A stretch of 64,000 nt of DNA from Desulfobacula toluolica Tol2 (GTDB lineage Bacteria > Desulfobacterota > Desulfobacteria > Desulfobacterales > Desulfobacteraceae), in the NCBI RefSeq assembly GCF_000307105.1, contig NC_018645.1, positions 3,061,501 to 3,125,500 on the forward strand, in the 5' to 3' direction. Numbering within the stretch: position 1 is the stretch's first letter; each line of letters starts with the position of its first letter. A program made the position numbers and the translations under genes. This document shows positions 63,960 to 64,000 of this stretch, piece after piece. The notes beneath the pieces were generated by a model. That model saw only the letters and a list, made by a program, of their open reading frames with translations. It did not search any database and had not been told where the DNA came from.

Positions 63960-64000
63960 CTTGAAGATAATAACTGACCGTGAAGCGCTATGTCAATTTT

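Overview
The window looks like chromosome from a marine-type anaerobic Desulfobacterota, most likely Desulfobacterales. This is an inference from the low-to-moderate GC content, the heavy IS and group II intron load, and the mix of gene families; no rRNA or tRNA is present to confirm it.

Layout. Positions 1-17.7 kb, 20.3-21.0 kb and 28.7-29.7 kb are a broken integron cassette array without an integrase (a CALIN-like array). About fifteen short palindromic sites have the AAC...GTT core of attC. For several cassettes the first 7-11 bases (GTTnnnn) are the exact reverse complement of the bases that open that cassette's own attC (nnnnAAC), which is the formal signature of integron cassettes. All cassette genes point the same way (+). 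They include an AbiEii-type toxin, a phosphoribosyltransferase-like plus NADAR pair, a Phd/RelE pair, a ParD/RelE pair, GrpB and several unknowns. A 155-bp cassette without an ORF occurs three times intact and once decayed. Two group IIC-like introns sit inside attC sites in reverse orientation; one of them was later split by an IS21 element. Three IS3-family copies and two copies of an IS91-like/tyrosine-recombinase element add to the array.

Positions 2.9-7.2 kb, bounded by attC-like sites, hold the most interesting system. A three-gene ubiquitin-like operon (triple beta-grasp Ubl, E2-like/E1 fusion, DUF6527 zinc protein) is divergent from a sigma-factor-like gene, a small acidic protein and an ImmA/IrrE (M78) metallopeptidase. 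The natural reading is a regulated Ubl-conjugation and stress/defence module.

Positions 17.8-20.3 kb and 29.8-43.7 kb are mostly ordinary chromosome: a ferric-reductase-like protein, HMG-CoA lyase, an outer-membrane channel with a divergent sigma-54 activator, an SLC13 permease, a FAD dehydrogenase, DbpA, RsgA and a LytTR two-component system. They also contain decayed DUF362 and hipBA fragments and a lone DUF4255 (contractile-injection) gene.

Positions 48.5-62.2 kb carry a secreted RTX locus: an RTX lipase (922 aa, apparently C-terminally truncated), two membrane-anchored unknowns and a 2914-aa RTX giant. The two RTX genes share a 1.4-kb duplicated block, and the giant ends in near-identical 336-bp tandem repeats. 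The window closes in two broken transposase genes joined through a 157-bp element with perfect 18-bp inverted ends.
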